Part shown: positions 23,821-34,823 of the stretch, one piece after another
Layout of the letters: every line of letters begins with the position of its first letter
Position numbering within the stretch: the stretch's first letter is position 1
NCBI GenBank assembly: GCA_025766275.1
Contig: JAFKAC010000023.1
Span: forward strand, 372,001 to 436,000
DNA length: 64,000 nucleotides
Direction: 5' to 3'
Source: Lactarius indigo
Taxonomy: Eukaryota > Basidiomycota > Agaricomycetes > Russulales > Russulaceae
The notes under the pieces: model-generated
Seen by the model: the letters and a program-made list of their open reading frames with translations, nothing else
Databases searched by the model: none
Told to the model about the DNA's origin: nothing
Position numbers and translations under genes: made by a program

Positions 23821-24508
23821 ATGCAACGCAACATGGCTCGTAAGTGCTGCGTTATATCACACGTTCCACCTTTTCCACCTTTGTTCTTATAGACCAACTC
23901 CCAGGCCGACTCCAGTGGGCGGTCACATCGTGGAATGGCAATTGGCCACCAAGTTTAACGACCGTGGTGCGTGGGTTCTACATAATATATCCCGGTGGTC
24001 ACGAACATTCTCACGAGCTCGCTGGGTATCAGGCGAAGGTATTAGCTGGTGCCGAGGTTCCACTGGCTTGTCTGTCAGTCAAAAACCACTCCAAATTTCA
24101 GAGACATGACACGGGGACCGCACTCTTGGTGTGCACATATAGCGCGCTATTCTTCTTCCTCACTGCGGCGCTTAGCGGGCTCATCCGAACACACAAATTT
24201 GGAGAGTTTCCAGTACGGGAATCTTGGAAAAGCGATACAACTCAATGGGGTCACACGTCGAAGCGTTCGTGGGTCTGGATGATGCGGCACTGTGAGTATA
24301 CCGTATTCATAATACGGGCTTGTCCCCTTCCTTACCACTGATCGCAGGTCTGATCTCCCTGATCGCTGGCACCATATCCCTGATCGCGCAGGTGCTCTTG
24401 TACGGTTGGCTGGAAGAGTCGCTCTTCGTCAAAGGCACACTCTCAATAATCTTGGCGTTCGCTGTGCTATTCTTGAAGCACCTCATACGACTTTTGTTAC
24501 GAGACTGA
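23821..24508 (+). CDS. Small multi-pass membrane protein D2, paralogue of D1
   Basis: Exon 1 (23821-23839) encodes MQRNMA plus one base, exon 2 is 23893-23966, exon 3 starts near 24033, and a final exon ends with TGA at 24506-24508. Splicing keeps frame throughout. Hydrophobic segments lie at TYSALFFFLTAALSGL and across SLIAGTISLIAQVLLYGWLEE to the C-terminus. The arrangement VLAGAEVPL, then a helix, then FGEFPVRES, then two helices parallels D1. The junction region near 24235-24290 is the least certain part. No enzymatic motif is visible. Confidence 0.5.
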
Positions 24509-24842
24509 CCAGTTGGCCGATTATATTCTCCAACATACGCCGCCACATCCATGTCACTGACCCTACTTTGGTCTCGTGGAAGTATTTGGTGATTTTGGGG
24601 TCTTAATGTCCTGAATATTCCCACCTACATTATAAGATAGATAGCAGTTTTTCCGTGTATTTATGTCTGTCAAGACGCCGCTCTTCCTAGAGCATCGTTG
24701 GTTCCTCATATCTTCTGGGACCAGGACAGGTTTTCGTAGTTTGTGACTTTGTATTTATTCACTCTCCCCACGTGATCTACCACTAGTATAGAAACATGGC
24801 AGATACGCCGCGGGTTGTTGTCTTCTTCCTGTATAGATATTC
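24509..24842. other. Intergenic, no feature recognised
   Basis: AT-rich spacer between membrane gene D2 and the small EH relic. Nothing could be supported. Confidence 0.4.
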
Positions 24843-25190
24843 CTGAAGTGTCTGACCACGATTTTCACGTCGTGCGAGTGGCGAGAGATGGCATTGGCAA
24901 TTACTTCCACTGGCAAAGCTTCTTCAAGGATAGCGTGGGCTACTTTGCGAACAGTTCACCAAGCAACAGATATTCGGCCTGTTTACGTGAATACGAGAAG
25001 TTCGTACGCGGACCGATGCGTATCCGGGACCGACAACGAAGGTGCATTAACACTCACCACATATCAGATCCGAACCTAAACTGAAGTAGTTCCGCAGTTC
25101 TGACGTGGGTCTCGACTCTCGATTTATTGTCACTTCCGCCCTTCGTCCGTTTGCGACGTCCTATCTACAAGATTTACCCACCATGGCTGG
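24843..25190 (+). pseudogene. Epoxide hydrolase relic (parts of exons 5-6) fused to an EH leader
   Basis: 24843-25045 is a diverged exon 5 (ttcttcaaggatagcgtggg, then gaccgacaacgaaggtgcat at its donor), followed by intron-like sequence ending ccgcagttctgacgtggg and a few codons of exon 6. At about 25130 the sequence jumps into EH-type leader (cttccgcccttcgtccg...cccaccatgg), so an unequal exchange probably joined a gene 3' part to another copy's leader. Not functional. Confidence 0.75.
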
Positions 25191-25339
25191 AATGCGAAGC
25201 ACTTGTATCGTCCTCAGATACCGAGAACTCGCCAAGGGTATCATTTGTCAGCGAGGTTGCTCTGGGGCAACATGTGAAGCATGTGACTTGGTGAAGAGCG
25301 AGTCAAATGCACTCAAATGCACCATCACGCTGAGCCCCC

Positions 25340-25614
25340 GCTGCCTCACTGCAACTTCAGATGCACCCCCCTCCCTATAACACGGGCTTATCGTACCCAG
25401 GCACCCCACAGAAGGACCAGTCTACATACTGATAGGTATGCAGTCATACCCGCCGGGTCCGACCCGAGCGCCGCGCGGGGATTAACGGATCCTACCGCGC
25501 CTTCCATGGCTTCCCTTCTAGACTTTGAAACAACTGCACCTTTTACTCGCCTCTCTTGTCTTAAAATCATCACTCATCTCCTTTCGTCCGATTGCGACAT
25601 CCTACCTACCCACC
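25340..25614 (+). promoter_or_regulatory. Upstream block of EH7
   Basis: It repeats the shared tracts in order: ctcactgcaacttcagatgc-type start, tataacacgggctt, cagaaggaccagtctacata, then tcatacccgccgggtccgac, gcgccgcgcggggat and a pyrimidine-rich leader into CCACCATGAC. Confidence 0.5.
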
Positions 25615-27185
25615 ATGACTTCTGAGCAGCCCTTCAGAATTGCCGTTTCGGATGACGCACTTGCCCTACTCAAGCGCAAGCTCGACGATACTCGCTTTCC
25701 CGACGAAATAAACCACGCCGAGTGGGCCTACGGCGCGCCGCTCGCCGATGTCAGGCGGCTTGCCAACAAGTGGAAGGACGGGTACGACTGGCGTGCACAC
25801 GAGCGCAAGCTGAATACGCTTCCCATGTTCACGCGCACCATTGCGGTGGACGGGTTCGGCGAGCTGAACTTGCACTACGTACACCAGAAGAGCGCCGCCA
25901 AGGGTGCCATTCCGCTTCTTGTCGTTCATGGCTGTACGTCGTCTCCCGTATCTGCCCTACCAAGCCATTGCTAAGTCGTTGTACGTGGTGTGCAGGGCCG
26001 GGATGCTTCCTCGAAGTGACCAAAGTTCTGCCGCTTTTGACGGCGGTTTCTGCTGATCATCCATCATTCCACGTTGTCGCACCAAATCTTCCCGGGTATG
26101 CATGGTCGGAAGCAGTGCTAAAGAAGGGCTTTCATGCGAAGCATTACGCCGAGGTAGGCTTGGCCCTGCGATCTTCTTACTACTGCGCTGACCACTCGTA
26201 AACCCTAACCAAGCTATTCCACAAGCTAATGATCTCGCTGGGCTATAATGAATACGTGACGCAAGGCGGAGACTGGGGACACGTAGTAAGTACCCCAGAT
26301 TGTCATTAGCACCTCTCCGGGGACATGGCGATAACGGCGATCAATCGTAGCTGACGCTTACTACGGCTTCCTTATACGGACCTAAGCACGTCAAGGCGTC
26401 ACACACAAACTTGCCCATGTAAGCGCTCTGATAGCATCCCAACTGTCCTCTGCGTTTCTAACAAAAATATATAGGTGCGAGCCACCCAAGTTCTTCACAA
26501 ACCCCATTGTTTCACTCCAGTGCCTGATCTGGTCCTTCACATCGCGTGGGCGCGAGCAGACAGCCGTTTCCCAAGACTTCTTCAAGAATGGTATGGGCTA
26601 CTTCGCCGAACACTCCACCAAACCACAGACGCTCGGATTCAGCCTGGCTGACTCGCCCGTCGGCATGCTCGCGTGGATATACGAGAAGCTCGTCGCCTGG
26701 ACAGACTCATATCCGTGGACCGACGACGAAGGTGCATTGACACCCCCCTATATATCGGATTCCGAACATGAACTGAATCGGTTTCGCAGTTCTTCACGTG
26801 GGTCCTCGATTTTTTGGTTCTCGCGCGCAGGACCCGCAGCCTCCATCAGGATATACTATGAGCTCTCACTCTCGGGCGAAGTGATCGTTTTCCCCAAGAC
26901 GACCGTCCCGGTCGGTCTGTCCTTCTTCCCCAGGGAGGTGGCCCATTTCCCCAAAGCGTGCGTTCTCATACCTTACCATCTGGCTACAGCCAACTGATGA
27001 AGGACGGTGGGCGGGGTACAGTTTGTTGCGTTCGAAAGGAAACATCGTGTTCGAGTCGGAGCACGAGGCCGGCGGACACTTTGCTGCGTACTGAGCAGCC
27101 CGAAGCACTCGTAAGCGACCTTCGTAAAATGTTTGGCAAGTCTGGGCCTGCGGCAGGCGTAGTTTCAGGGTGTAACGGCTATTGA
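25615..27185 (+). CDS. Epoxide hydrolase EH7, clean through exon 5, three single-base insertions in exons 6-7
   Basis: Exons: 25615-25933, 25996-26153, 26214-26285, 26351-26418, 26475-26731, 26790-26957, 27022-27185. HGWPG-type sequence, GGDWGH-type nucleophile segment (D179), lid Tyr in GYFAEH, RIYYE, FFPREV and GGHFAAY are all encoded. Intron 2 ends in ccaag rather than the usual cccag. The extra bases parse as pairs at 26792-26793 (CT), 26805-26806 (CT) and 27091-27092 (CT, giving TAC/TAT, both seen in sister copies). Apart from these the gene is complete, so it may be functional. Confidence 0.82.
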
Positions 27186-28380
27186 ACGGGGGAGAAATTG
27201 TTTTGGTTTTCCAGGTCATCAGGGAGTGTGGCTAGAATCCGGGTTGCGTGAGTTGTAGTCCTTCTCACGTACGGTGGGTGCCAGAACGAACATCGAGCAG
27301 ATTCCAGACTGGGCCTAAAACATTCCGTTTGCAACCTTTTATGGTATGCAACGCCATCTGTCGTATATGCTCGAATCTGTGCCGTAACACCTAAGAGATT
27401 GTCTCAGTTGTCCTAACTCAGTATTATAACAGACGACTGCTATTATGTGCGAACGACGTCATTCCTGCATTCTTCATGAGGTCATCCGACTTTGACTTAT
27501 GTTCCTTGTCACCGTCGTCGTCCTCGCGTTCTTCTCCTATCTGGTGTCCATGTCTGTGCCCCTACTCCTTGTCAGTGCAACTACTCTATATCGGCGGGTG
27601 GGCAACCAGCAACAACTGCTCGATTGTGACGGTAATCGTGTCCAGCACCAGGTGCACCGGCAAGCCCTGTCGAGGTCACGTTGCACACTTGTTCGGCTCT
27701 CGTTGCGATAAATACAACAAATTTGAGCGTCAACCAGTAGTCTTCCCATGACAGAGGTATTCTGATGCTCAGAATGAGGCCAATAAGGGCCGATGCGGTA
27801 CAAGTAATGTTGGGATACAGCCTCATACAGGTACAATACAACCCGAAGCTAGACCCATATATTAGATAATCCGTATGTTGCCGTAGTTAATCGGTTATTT
27901 ATGAATAACACGCTCTGCTTCTACAGTAACGACACGCTTCCCAGAGACATGAGTTCACCGCTGCGCTAAATCCCAACGAGTAATCCATCACATACCGCAA
28001 ACTTGAAAGATGTGACAATTTGTTGAGTGAACACCAATGTGGTGGATTGGTAATCCATCGCATGCTTGCCATGATGCATCATGGCCCGGGACCGACCACT
28101 GGATAGGGTGATGGGCGGTGCAGTGGCGTAAATAGAAGTAAATAGAATCAAAACGACCTGCAAAGTACAATAACGAATGTGATCACTTCCATTCATTATT
28201 ATCGGTTCTTATCGCGCTTTCATTCAATTCAATCCGATAAGTGCCGTTGCATAAGTGGGTTACTAAACGGATATAGTATAGTCTAATTTATCGGACTCAA
28301 TTGAACCTTTCCAATTTTCATTATCGTCCCTTTTCCTTTACCAGGACTCTCACTGGTATTGAACGTTATTGAACGTTGAA
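27186..28380. repeat. 3' flank of EH7, shared with EH5 and EH8 flanks
   Basis: 27190-27790 carries the same ordered tracts as 16830-17770 and 30250-30850 (cgtacggtgggtgcc, catcgagcagattcc, cttctcctatctggtg, gcaacaactgctcg, aatacaacaaatttgag). The rest, 27800-28380, has no supported feature. Confidence 0.55.
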
Positions 28381-28677
28381 CGTTGAGCCCCGCTGCCTCA
28401 GGTGCATACTTCCCTAGAACGCAGACTCATCACTCTCCAGCAACCCATGGAAGGACTGGTTATTGCTTGGGTTATTGGACTACATACTAGCAGTTATACA
28501 ATCATACCCGGGTCTGACCTGAGTGTCCGAGTCGCGCGGGGAGTCGGGGACTGAGCGGATCCTTCAATGGTTTCGATGGTTTCCTTTCCAGACTGTGAAA
28601 CAACATACTCGCCTCCCTTTCGTTTTAAAACCACCACCTGTCGCCTTATGTCCGTTTGTGACATTCTACCTACCCAC
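28381..28677 (+). promoter_or_regulatory. Upstream block of EH8
   Basis: Shared tracts: gctgcctcaggtgcatactt, ctagaacgcagac, acccatggaaggact, catacccgggtctgac, a GC-rich ggggactgagcggatcc, and a pyrimidine-rich leader. Confidence 0.5.
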
Positions 28678-30246
28678 ATGACTTCTGAGCAGCCCTTCAA
28701 AATCGCCGTCTCGGATGACGCGCTTGCCTTACTCAAGCGCAAGCTCGACGACACCCGCCTTCCCGACGAGGTCAACGGCGCTGAGTGGGCCTACGGCACC
28801 CCACTCGCAGATATCAGGCGGCTGGTCAGCAGGTGGAAGGACGGGTATGATTGGCGCGCCCATGAGCGCGAGTTGAACGCGCTTCCCATGTTCACGCGCA
28901 CCATTGCGGTGGATGGGTTCGGTGACCTGAGCGTGCATTACGTGCACCAGAAAAGCGCCGCCAAGGGTGCCATCCCGCTGTTGTTTGTTCACGGCTGTAC
29001 GTCTCCCGTCTCTACCCCGCCAAACCGTTACTGAGTCGCACTTGTGCGCAGGGCCAGGAAACTTCCTCGAAGTGACCAAGTTACTGCCTCTTTTGACAGC
29101 GGCTTTTGCTGATCACCCGTCGTTCCACGTTGTTGCGCCAAGTCTTCCCGGGTTCGCATGGTCGGAAGGCGCGCTAGAGAAGGGGTTTCATGGGAAGCAT
29201 TATGCTGAGGTAGGCTTGGCGCGGCGATGTTCTTGCTACTGCGCTGACCACTTGTACACCCCAACCCAGCTATTCAACAAGCTGATGATCTCGCTTGGTT
29301 ACACCGAATACGTGACGCAAGCCGGAAACTGGGGGCATATGGTAAGTACCCCATATTGTCAGTAACACCTCTCCAGGGACATGGCAATGACGGCGATCAT
29401 CGTAGCTGACGCTCACCACGGCTTCCTTATACGGACCTAAGCATGTCAAGGCATTGCACTCAAACTCGCCCACGTAAGTCGCCCTCACAGCACCGCAACT
29501 ACTCTCCGCCAGTTCTCATCCTTGCATTTCCAAAAAAAACTAGATGCGAGCCACCGAAATTGTTTGGAAATCCGATCGTTCTACTGAAGTGCCTGATCTG
29601 GTCTTTCACATCACGTGGGCGGGAGGCGACAGCCATTAACCAAAACTTTCTCAAGAAGGGCATGGGCTACGCCGCCGAACAGACCACCAAGCCGCAGACG
29701 CTCGGATTCAGCCTGGCAGACTCGCCCGTCGGCCTGCTTGCGTGGATCTACGAGAAGCTCGTCACGTGGACAGACGCATATCCGTGGACCGACGACGAAG
29801 GTGCATATCTCCCTGCTGTATCTCATGTCCAAACATAACTTCACTGATTTCGCAGTTCTGACGTGGATCTCGATTCATTGGTTCTCGCGCGCGGGGCCTG
29901 CGGCTTCCATCAGGATCTACTATGAGCTCACACTCTCGGACGAATTGTTCGTTGTCCCCAAGACGACCATCCCGATCGGTCTGTCTTTCTTCCCCAAGGA
30001 CCTTTTCCATTTCCCTAAAGCGTGCGTCCCCATACCTTCTTCCGGCTACAGTTGGCTGATGAAGGATGGTTGACGGGGTATAGTTTGTTACGTTCCAAAG
30101 GAAGGATCGTGTTCGAGTCTGAGCACGAGGACGGCGGACACTTTGTAGCGTACGAGCGGCCTGAAGCGCTCGTGGGTGACCTTCGTAAAATGTTCGGCAA
30201 GTCTGGGCCTGCGGCAGGCATCGTTCCGGGGCGTGCTGGCTATTGA
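28678..30246 (+). CDS. Epoxide hydrolase homologue EH8, intact frame but nucleophile Asp replaced by Asn
   Basis: Exons: 28678-28996, 29052-29209, 29270-29341, 29406-29473, 29544-29800, 29856-30021, 30084-30246; 400 residues with no frame break. The nucleophile segment is QAGNWGH in place of QGGDWGH, so residue 179 is Asn (codon AAC) and the preceding Gly is Ala. The remaining motifs are kept: HGWPG-type, lid Tyr in GYAAEQ (Y248), RIYYE, FFPKDL (Asp in the acid position) and GGHFVAYE (H366). IYWF has become IHWF. In alpha/beta-hydrolase epoxide hydrolases the Asp forms the covalent ester, so this copy is predicted to be inactive or to depend on deamidation. Other frames extend upstream, but paralogues fix this Met. 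Confidence 0.9.
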
Positions 30247-31079
30247 AAGGAAGAGCAATTATTTTGAATTTGCAGGTCGCCAGAGTGTGTCGCTGAAACC
30301 CGAGCGTTGGTTGTAGTCCTTCTTATGTACGGTTGGCATAAGAACTAACATCGAGCAGATTCCAGACTGAGAGGATTCGGACTGCGACCACATAGAACCC
30401 TCCGTATACGACTTGGCATGCAACGCCACCTGTCACCATCGTCTTCATGCCGTGCATGTCTGAACTGCCAAGTTGTTTGTTAGTACTTGGTCATAGAAAT
30501 AGCACTGCTCCACTTTTCTTCCGTGTCATAGTCGTCGTCTTCGCATTCTTCTCCTATCTGGTGCCCATTTTCGCATCCCAACCTCCTACCCACTTGTTAG
30601 CATCCCAGCCTCGCTGCCAATGGATGCTGCTCTGAGGGGAGCGATGTGTCAACCGCACCGGCAGCCTTCACACTCTCATACAATTTGGCAACTACAATTT
30701 GGCAACTACTCTGTATCGGGACCAGCACCAGGTACACAGGCCCACTTTACACTCGTTCATTTCTCTTTTGCCATGAATACAACAAATTTGAGAGCGCCAA
30801 CCAGTCCGGGTCTGCCCATGACAGACTCGGATGTGTTCAGAAGGAGGGGTCGGAATGTGTAGCTGGCCCTCGAAAGGGGTTTGCCCAATTTGGCTGCTCG
30901 GAGTGTGTGTGGGGGCCGCAGCGCCAATGCCACGGCTGGCTACTTAAGCCGAGCAGGAAGCCTCCCTTCTCCCCACTCACGTTCACTCGCTTGCAACCAG
31001 TCAGTCCCCCAGGGGTCGTGCCGTGCCCTAGCCAACTCCCCTGGCAGGTTGTAAGCATGGTAGGCTCCCTAAATGGACT
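30247..31079. repeat. 3' flank of EH8, shared with EH5 and EH7 flanks
   Basis: 30250-30850 repeats the EH7 flank tracts. 30850-31080 is unique sequence with no supported gene. Confidence 0.5.
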
Positions 31080-31158
31080 CGGAAGGCGCAGCGGTCGGGG
31101 TAGCGGTAGCCCCCTGACGAGAACTTTCGCAGGTTCGAAACCGCTACTGACTGCGTGG
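31080..31158 (+). repeat. tRNA-like (SINE-like) unit 3, different family
   Basis: A tRNA-sized span with a B box GGTTCGAAACC (about 31131) and an upstream ggtagcggtagccccctgac arm that could hold a degenerate A box. It differs from units 1, 2 and 4 in B-box sequence. Low confidence beyond the B box. Confidence 0.4.
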
Positions 31159-31407
31159 CCTTGCCCCCCTCTGGGCACACTGTACTGACCCTTATCCTCG
31201 GAGATGTGTCGCAGGCAGATGCGCCATGTGGGTCCCACAACCCAAGCTCCCCTCTGTACAAAGTCTTTGCCCTTTGCCCTAGCAGGCAGAGACCGCGCGG
31301 CCGCACTGATGCACTCGACCGTCATGCTCACTGCTCCTCCTCATTCTCGGCCTGTTATCCGTCATGCGTCACGGACGGATTACACCACCAAAAAAAAGGT
31401 GTGACAG

Positions 31408-31492
31408 TCGGGTAGCTGGCTAACTCAGTGGTCAGACGCCTGAAACATGGAGCTACATGGAGCTTGGGTTCAATTCCTGGTGTCAGGCCGTG
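31408..31492 (+). repeat. tRNA-derived (SINE-like) unit 4
   Basis: The A box region reads ggtagctggctaactcagtgg (an A box interrupted by a short insertion) and the B box is exact, GGTTCAATTCC. The following sequence (gtcaggcc) and a downstream gtcac-rich tract recall unit 2. It lies between EH8 and EH9, as units 1-2 lie between EH5 and EH6. Confidence 0.55.
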
Positions 31493-31664
31493 CCAAAGTG
31501 TTGTGCTTGCAGACTCGGAGGCGTGGTGCTAGTCACGGTGATGAATTTTGTAGTCCGTCACATGTCACGAGTTGTGACCTTTTGGTGAACACCGTGACCA
31601 ATACAAGCGGTGCAGCAGACGGCGTTCATTGTGTGAAGCGCTGCACTACCACCCGTTGAGTCCC

Positions 31665-31934
31665 ATTGTCTCAGACGCATCTTTTCCTAGAATACAGACT
31701 TGTCGCTCTCCGGAAACTCATGGAGGTTTACATACTGTACTAGCGGCGGACAGACAGACCCAGATCCCACCCGAGCAAGGACCCGAGGGTCGCGTGGGGA
31801 TTGAACGGGTCCTTCGGTGGCTTCGACAGCTTCCTTGCCAGACTATTAAAAAATCGCATCTTCTAGTCGCCTCTCTTGTTTCAAAACCACCACCCGCCAC
31901 CTTTCGTCAGTTTGTGACATTCTACCTACCCACC
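31665..31934 (+). promoter_or_regulatory. Upstream block of EH9
   Basis: Shared tracts: cagacgcatcttttcctag, atacagacttgtcgctctcc, aactcatggagg, gacccgagggtcgcgtggggattgaacgg-type GC part, and a pyrimidine-rich leader into CCACCATGAC. An open frame runs through this block in frame with EH9, but homology supports the Met at 31935 as the start. Confidence 0.5.
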
Positions 31935-33514
31935 ATGACTTCTGAGCAACCTTTCAAAATCGCCGTCTCGGATGACGCCCTCGCCTTACTCAAGCGCAAG
32001 CTCGACGACACCCGCCTTCCAGACGAGGTTAACAACGCCGAGTGGGCCTACGGCACGCCGCTTGCGGATATCAAGCGGCTCGTCAATAGGTGGAAGGATG
32101 GATACGATTGGCGCACCCACGAGCGCAAGTTGAACGCGCTTCCTATGTTCACGCGCACCATTGCGGTGGATGGGTTCGGCGAGCTGAGCGTGCATTACGT
32201 ACATCAGAAGAGCGCCGCAAAGGGTGCCATCCCGTTGCTGTTCGTCCATGGTTGTACGTCGTCTCACGTCTCTACCCTGCCGAACCATTATCGAATTGCA
32301 CATATGCGCAGGGCCAGGAAACTTCCTCGAAGTGACCAAAGTACTGCCGCTTTTGACGGCGGTTTCTGCTGATCACCCGTCGTTCCACGTCGTTGCACCA
32401 AGTCTTCCTGGGTTCGCATGGTCGGAAGGCGCGCTAGAGAAAGGCTTTCGTGCGAAGCATTATGCTGAGGTAGGCTTAGCCCGCCGATGGTCTTACTACT
32501 GCGCTGACCACTTGTACACCCCGACCCAGCTATTCAACAAGCTGATGATCTCGCTGGGTTACACCGAATACGTGACGCAAGCCGGAAACTGGGGGCATAA
32601 TGTAAGTACCCCAGATTGATTGTCAGCAGCACCTCTCCAGGGACATCGTAATGACGGTGATCGATCGTAGCTGACGCTTACCACGGCATCATTATACGGA
32701 CCTAAGCACGTCAAGGCATCGCACACAAACTCACCCATGTAAGTCACCCTCACAGCACCCCAACTACTCTCTTCCAGTTCTCATCCTTGCAAAAAAACCA
32801 ACTAGATGCGAGCCACCAACGTTGTTCGGAAATCCGATTGTTCTACTGAAGTGCCTGATCTGGTCCTTCACGTCAAGTGGGCGAGAGGCGACAGCCATTT
32901 CCCAAAACTTCTTCAAGAACTAGTATGGGCTACTATGCCGAACAGTCCACCAAGCCGCAGACGCTCGGATTTAGCTTGGCCGACTCGCCCGTCGGCCTGC
33001 TCGCGTGGATATACGAGAAGCTCGTCTCGTGGACAGACGCGTATCCGTGGACTGACGACGAAAGTACATTAAACACCCACCTATCTATTCGGACCTAAAC
33101 CTAAACTAAACCGGGTTTGCAGTTCTTACGTGGATCTCGATTCATTGGTTCTCGCGCGCAGGACCCGCAGCGTCCATCAGGATATACTATGAGCTCACAC
33201 TCTCGAACGAAGTGGCCATTTTCCCCAAGACGACCGTCCCGGTCGGTATGTCCTTCTTCCCCAAGGAGCTAGTTCATTTCCCCAAAGCGTGCGTTCCCAT
33301 ACTTTTTTCCAGCTACAGTCGACTGACGAAGGACGGTGGACTGGGTGCAGTTTGCTGCGTTCCAAAGCAAGGATCGTGTTCGAGTCGGAACACAAGGTCG
33401 GCGGAAATCTTGCGGCGTACGAGCAGCCCGAAGCACTCGTGGGCGACAGTCCGGAAAATGTTCGGCAAGTCTGGGCCTGCGGCAGGCGTCGTTCCGGGGT
33501 GTACTGGGTATTAG
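31935..33514 (+). pseudogene. Epoxide hydrolase homologue EH9, nucleophile and catalytic His both lost
   Basis: Exons: 31935-32253, 32312-32469, 32530-32601, 32671-32738, 32806-33063, 33123-33288, 33351-33514. It is the sister of EH8: the nucleophile segment is again QAGNWGH (Asp to Asn). In addition GGHFAAYE is GGNLAAYE, so the catalytic His is Asn. Two one-base additions break the frame: pair CT at 32920-32921, which creates a TAG in exon 5, and pair AG at 33448-33449. Even if those are artefacts, two of the three triad residues are gone, so hydrolase activity is not expected. The stop codon is TAG instead of the TGA used by the other full copies. Confidence 0.85.
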
Positions 33515-33879
33515 TAGAGAGTACGGTGATTGTATGGTTCGAGTATCTCGTATTGGTCTTAATCCATTTCTTATACCCACCGGTTGTCAAAGCTAACTAG
33601 CAGAGCCTCGACCCGGGCCATCCGTATCCAAATTCGTGGGCTTGTAATAGTATCTACAACAAGACGATACAGTCTATATCTCCCTTCTATCCCATTCTAT
33701 TCTCTTCTTTGGGTCAGAGCTGGTGAGCCGAACGGCACAGGAGTGGTAAGGGCGGAGAACTTAACCACGCTCAGGCTGAATTCGGCGTCAATCACCGCAT
33801 CGATTCTGGTCAGTCGCATTGGCAGTTTTTGCCACTATCCCTGCGACACTGTCCATCACGACCACCACCATAAGGAACG
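33515..33879. repeat. 3' flank of EH9
   Basis: 33530-33745 matches the EH6 flank (tggtcttaatcc, caaagctaactagcagag, cgggccatccg, tccaaattcgtggg). The sequence then runs without a clean boundary into the truncated EH10. Confidence 0.5.
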
Positions 33880-34418
33880 GGATGGGCTACTTTGCCGAAC
33901 AGTCAACTAAGCCGCAGACGCTCGGATTCAGCCTGGCCGATTCGCCCGTCGGCCTACTTGCATGGATCTACGAGAAGCTCGTCGCGTGGACAGGCGTATA
34001 TCTATGGACCGATGACGAAGGTGCATATCATATCATCATACACATCGGATCCAAACCTAACTGAACTGGATTCGCGGTTCTCACGTGGGTTTCGATTTAT
34101 TGGTTCTCGTGCGTGGGGCCTGCAGCCTCCATCAGGATCTACTACGAGCTCGCACTCTCGGGCGAATTGACTAGTTCCCCCAAGACGACAGTTCCGGGGT
34201 CGGCCTGTCCTTCTTCCCCAAGGAGCTTATCCGGCCACCGAAAACGTACGTTTGCATTACCTTCCCTCTCGCTATGGTCGACTGACGAAGGGGTCAGTTT
34301 GTTACGTGCCAAAGCAAGGATCGTATTCGAGTCGGAGCACGAGGTCGCCGCGCACTTCGCAGCGTACGAGCAGCCTGAAGCACTCCTTATGACTGGGATC
34401 CAAGTTACACGCTAATTG
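33880..34418 (+). pseudogene. Epoxide hydrolase EH10, 5'-truncated and 3'-truncated
   Basis: It starts in the middle of exon 5 at the lid segment ([16 protein letters not shown], from 33881), includes the exon 5 donor at about 34019, exon 6 and exon 7, and ends early at TAA about 34415 after EQPEAL, without the C-terminal DLRKMFG part. Exon 6 has two extra bases near 34195-34200. GGHFAAYE is AAHFAAYE, so the His is kept. It lacks EHN and the nucleophile exon. This is a product of unequal exchange. Confidence 0.85.
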
Positions 34419-34823
34419 TAAGAACTAGATTTGAAATGGAGCACACGGGCTTTCCGCGTCCAGAGTGTGGTAATTCACGGACTTTCTCGAGGACCGTTGG
34501 TACTGTACATTGCGACAGGCCCTTAGGTCTATATTTACAGGAGCGTGTCGTCTGTGGGATGCACCAGGACAGCATCTGTCTCGCCAAAAACCAACCGAGA
34601 GCCAAGGAGGTAAACGAGTCGTAGCTTAAGATTAAAGGGTAGAACATAGCTAAGTGGACAGACATGGACGCGTAGTTTATTACAAGTGTAGTGCTACATA
34701 GGGTACTATACCCTCAGGCGCACAAAAGTGTATTCAAAAAATAAAATAAAAAACAAGTCGTAAACGGAGAAGGAGCGGGGAGATGGAGATGGGAGAGCAG
34801 ATGGCCGAGGATGGTGTTCGCAT
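34419..34823. repeat. 3' flank of EH10 and spacer
   Basis: 34419-34500 (cgggctttccgcg, agagtgtggtaattcacggac) matches the EH6 flank. The remaining sequence up to the stop of the minus-strand protease-like gene has no recognised feature. Confidence 0.45.

Noticed and set aside
30646..31331. Long frames on both strands in the SINE-containing spacer
   Set aside because: They span pol III repeat sequence and have no recognisable domain or splice structure.
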